Source: Candidatus Gastranaerophilales bacterium (lineage in GTDB: Bacteria; Cyanobacteriota; Vampirovibrionia; Gastranaerophilales; Gastranaerophilaceae). Taken from it: a stretch of 7,666 nt of DNA. A program made the translations under genes and the position numbers. The notes below the pieces were generated by a model. It did not search any database and was not told the DNA's origin. It saw only the letters and a program-made list of their open reading frames with translations. The stretch is taken from NCBI GenBank assembly GCA_021202305.1, contig JAJQDG010000198.1, positions 1 to 7,666 on the forward strand, written 5' to 3'. Shown here in pieces: positions 6,753 through 7,666 of this stretch (position 1 is its first letter; each line of letters starts with the position of its first letter).

Positions 6753-6780
6753 ATGATATCAAAAAAAGTGTATATATCAA
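6753..6780 (-). promoter_or_regulatory. Putative sigma-70 promoter of pheS and the downstream transport genes
   Basis: On the minus strand TTGATA (6780-6775) and TATCAT (6758-6753) are separated by 16 nt; each differs from the consensus at one position. The expected start point near 6746 gives a leader of about 16 nt that keeps the SD intact. No tRNA-like leader, T-box or attenuator is visible. The call rests on base matches in AT-rich DNA, so chance matching is possible. Confidence 0.45.
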
Positions 6781-6786
6781 TATTTT

Positions 6787-6795
6787 TGTTATAAT
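6787..6795 (+). promoter_or_regulatory. Extended -10 promoter directly ahead of the right-edge membrane gene
   Basis: TGTTATAAT is an exact TGnTATAAT extended -10 element; no good -35 lies upstream, which extended -10 promoters tolerate. Only 7 nt separate it from the ATG at 6803, so the expected transcription start falls on or next to the A of the start codon. It lies within about 10 bp of the -35 element of the divergent pheS promoter, so both could not bind polymerase at once. Confidence 0.5.
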
Positions 6796-6802
6796 TTTGT
6801 CC

Positions 6803-7666
6803 ATGGAGATAATTTTTTACATTACGCTTTTTTTGTATATTTTTATTTTCGGAAGCTGTACGGATTTTGCCGACTATGATTTCTTTGCAAGGCTTATTGT
6901 AGGCAAGACTTTTTTTCAAACGGGCGACATTTTAAAATACGATTTTTTATCTTATTCAAATACTCACCCCTGGTGGGATCATGAATGGGGCGCAAGTGTA
7001 ATTTTTTATTTTGTTCATGAGCATTTTGGCGATATCGGACTTTTGATTTTAAAGACACTGTGCCTATTTTTTGCATTTTTTATTTTTATCCGAATAATAA
7101 AACTCAGAAGAAAAATTCTTTATAAAGACAGTAAATTTCCGATATTTAATTTTTTATTTTTCTTTATAATGCTTCAGCCGGTCGCAAATTTTGTATTTTC
7201 TTTGAGGTGTCACCATTTTACATTTTTCTTTTTTGCGCTCTGGCTTTATGTTTTAGAAAAAAGCAGGCTTGAAAAAAATTATCGTATTTTGTGGGTTTTG
7301 CCGCCATTAATGACGGTTTGGTCAAATATCCATGGCGGCTGCTTTATGGGGCTTGGCATTTTAGGGCTTTATATTATAGGTGAATTTTTAAGCAAAAAAC
7401 GTTTTGCTCCCTATATTTATGCGCTGATTTTTTCGTTTTTATTTATGCTTATAAACCCTTACGGTTTTGAATACGTTAAATTTCTTTTTACTGCCGCAAC
7501 AATGACCCGCCCCAATATAATAGAGTGGCTCTCGCCTTTAAAAAATGTTTTTGCTGCAAAATTAATAAAATTTAAAATTGTCCTTTTTTCTTTTGTGATT
7601 TTATCAATTTACAGATTTATAAAAACAAAACCAAAATTTAAAGATTTTGACAAAACAAAATTTCTT
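6803..7666 (+). CDS. Polytopic membrane protein, GT-C-like uncharacterised family, 3'-truncated
   Basis: The frame is open from ATG 6803 to the right edge (288 codons, no stop), so the C-terminus lies outside. The protein is very hydrophobic, with about six or seven helices visible (near 3-17, 64-98, 113-131, 137-150, 162-194, 203-218, 257-271). Motifs that recur in a large family of uncharacterised bacterial membrane proteins with a GT-C-like layout, as I recall them, are an early acidic loop FADYDFF (22-28), SNTHPWWDHEWG (52-63), LRCHHFTFF (134-142), WSNIHGGCFMGLG (173-185), INPYG (217-221) and IIEWLSP (239-245). A role as a lipid-linked sugar transferase or other envelope polymer enzyme is plausible from the layout but not shown. 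There is no SD before the ATG; an extended -10 box ends 7 nt upstream, which suggests a leaderless message. The gene is transcribed divergently from pheS across a 72-bp gap. Confidence 0.85.
   Translation, partial: MEIIFYITLFLYIFIFGSCTDFADYDFFARLIVGKTFFQTGDILKYDFLSYSNTHPWWDHEWGASVIFYFVHEHFGDIGLLILKTLCLFFAFFIFIRIIKLRRKILYKDSKFPIFNFLFFFIMLQPVANFVFSLRCHHFTFFFFALWLYVLEKSRLEKNYRILWVLPPLMTVWSNIHGGCFMGLGILGLYIIGEFLSKKRFAPYIYALIFSFLFMLINPYGFEYVKFLFTAATMTRPNIIEWLSPLKNVFAAKLIKFKIVLFSFVILSIYRFIKTKPKFKDFDKTKFL

Noticed and set aside
6731..6919. 63-codon N-terminal extension of the pheS frame to an upstream ATG
   Set aside because: The extension lies across the divergent promoter region and the start of the plus-strand membrane gene. 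It is low-complexity Lys/Asn-rich, whereas the internal ATG at 6730 has a strong AAGGAAG site and gives a normal PheS length.
6894..7076. 60-codon minus-strand frame inside the membrane gene
   Set aside because: It lies antisense to the family motifs SNTHPWWDHEWG and has no homology signal; it is a shadow of the plus-strand gene.
1..7666. Search for a defence island, toxin-antitoxin pair, CRISPR array, tRNA or prophage gene
   Set aside because: No regularly spaced DNA repeats, cloverleaf, integrase, nuclease or paired small genes could be recognised on either strand; all gaps are 103 bp or shorter.

Overview
The window is low-GC bacterial DNA (about one third G+C by eye) with tight gene packing, ATG and TTG starts, and purine-rich Shine-Dalgarno sites. 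It holds seven genes, two of them cut by the window edges. I see no rRNA, tRNA, CRISPR, insertion sequence or phage gene. The best taxonomic guess is a gut-type Candidatus Gastranaerophilales (Melainabacteria, non-photosynthetic Cyanobacteria). This rests on the leader of the ankyrin-like protein (MNISPVS at the N-terminus, NISFRG near residue 50), which I associate from memory with that lineage, on the low GC, and on a pheS that is not followed by pheT. It is an inference, not a demonstrated assignment.

Layout: positions 3-1346 (+) are the C-terminal part of a membrane sensor histidine kinase whose reading frame is open through the left edge. It overlaps tadA (1343-1786, +), the tRNA adenosine deaminase, by 4 nt. 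A 67-bp convergent gap with an imperfect hairpin separates these from a minus-strand block. That block, in transcription order from right to left, is pheS (6730-5696), a sugar-porter MFS permease (5680-4370, TTG start, 15 nt after pheS), a TerC/DUF475-family membrane protein (4377-3331, overlapping the permease by 8 nt) and, after a 103-bp gap, a divergent ankyrin-like repeat protein (3227-1854). To the right of pheS a 72-bp divergent promoter region leads to a plus-strand polytopic membrane protein (6803-7666). That gene is open through the right edge and resembles a widespread uncharacterised GT-C-like family.

How they work together: pheS, the permease and the TerC-like gene look like one transcription unit, judged from spacing, overlap and a good promoter/SD ahead of pheS. 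No obvious pathway links them, so this may be a housekeeping promoter driving two transport genes. The kinase and tadA are also probably cotranscribed, without a functional link.

No clear new multi-gene system is visible. The items most worth following are the repeat protein, with nine PExFxKA modules fused to TPLH ankyrin-like turns and a lineage-type leader; the probably leaderless membrane protein at the right edge; and the sugar porter lacking both helix-10 tryptophans that usually contact the sugar.
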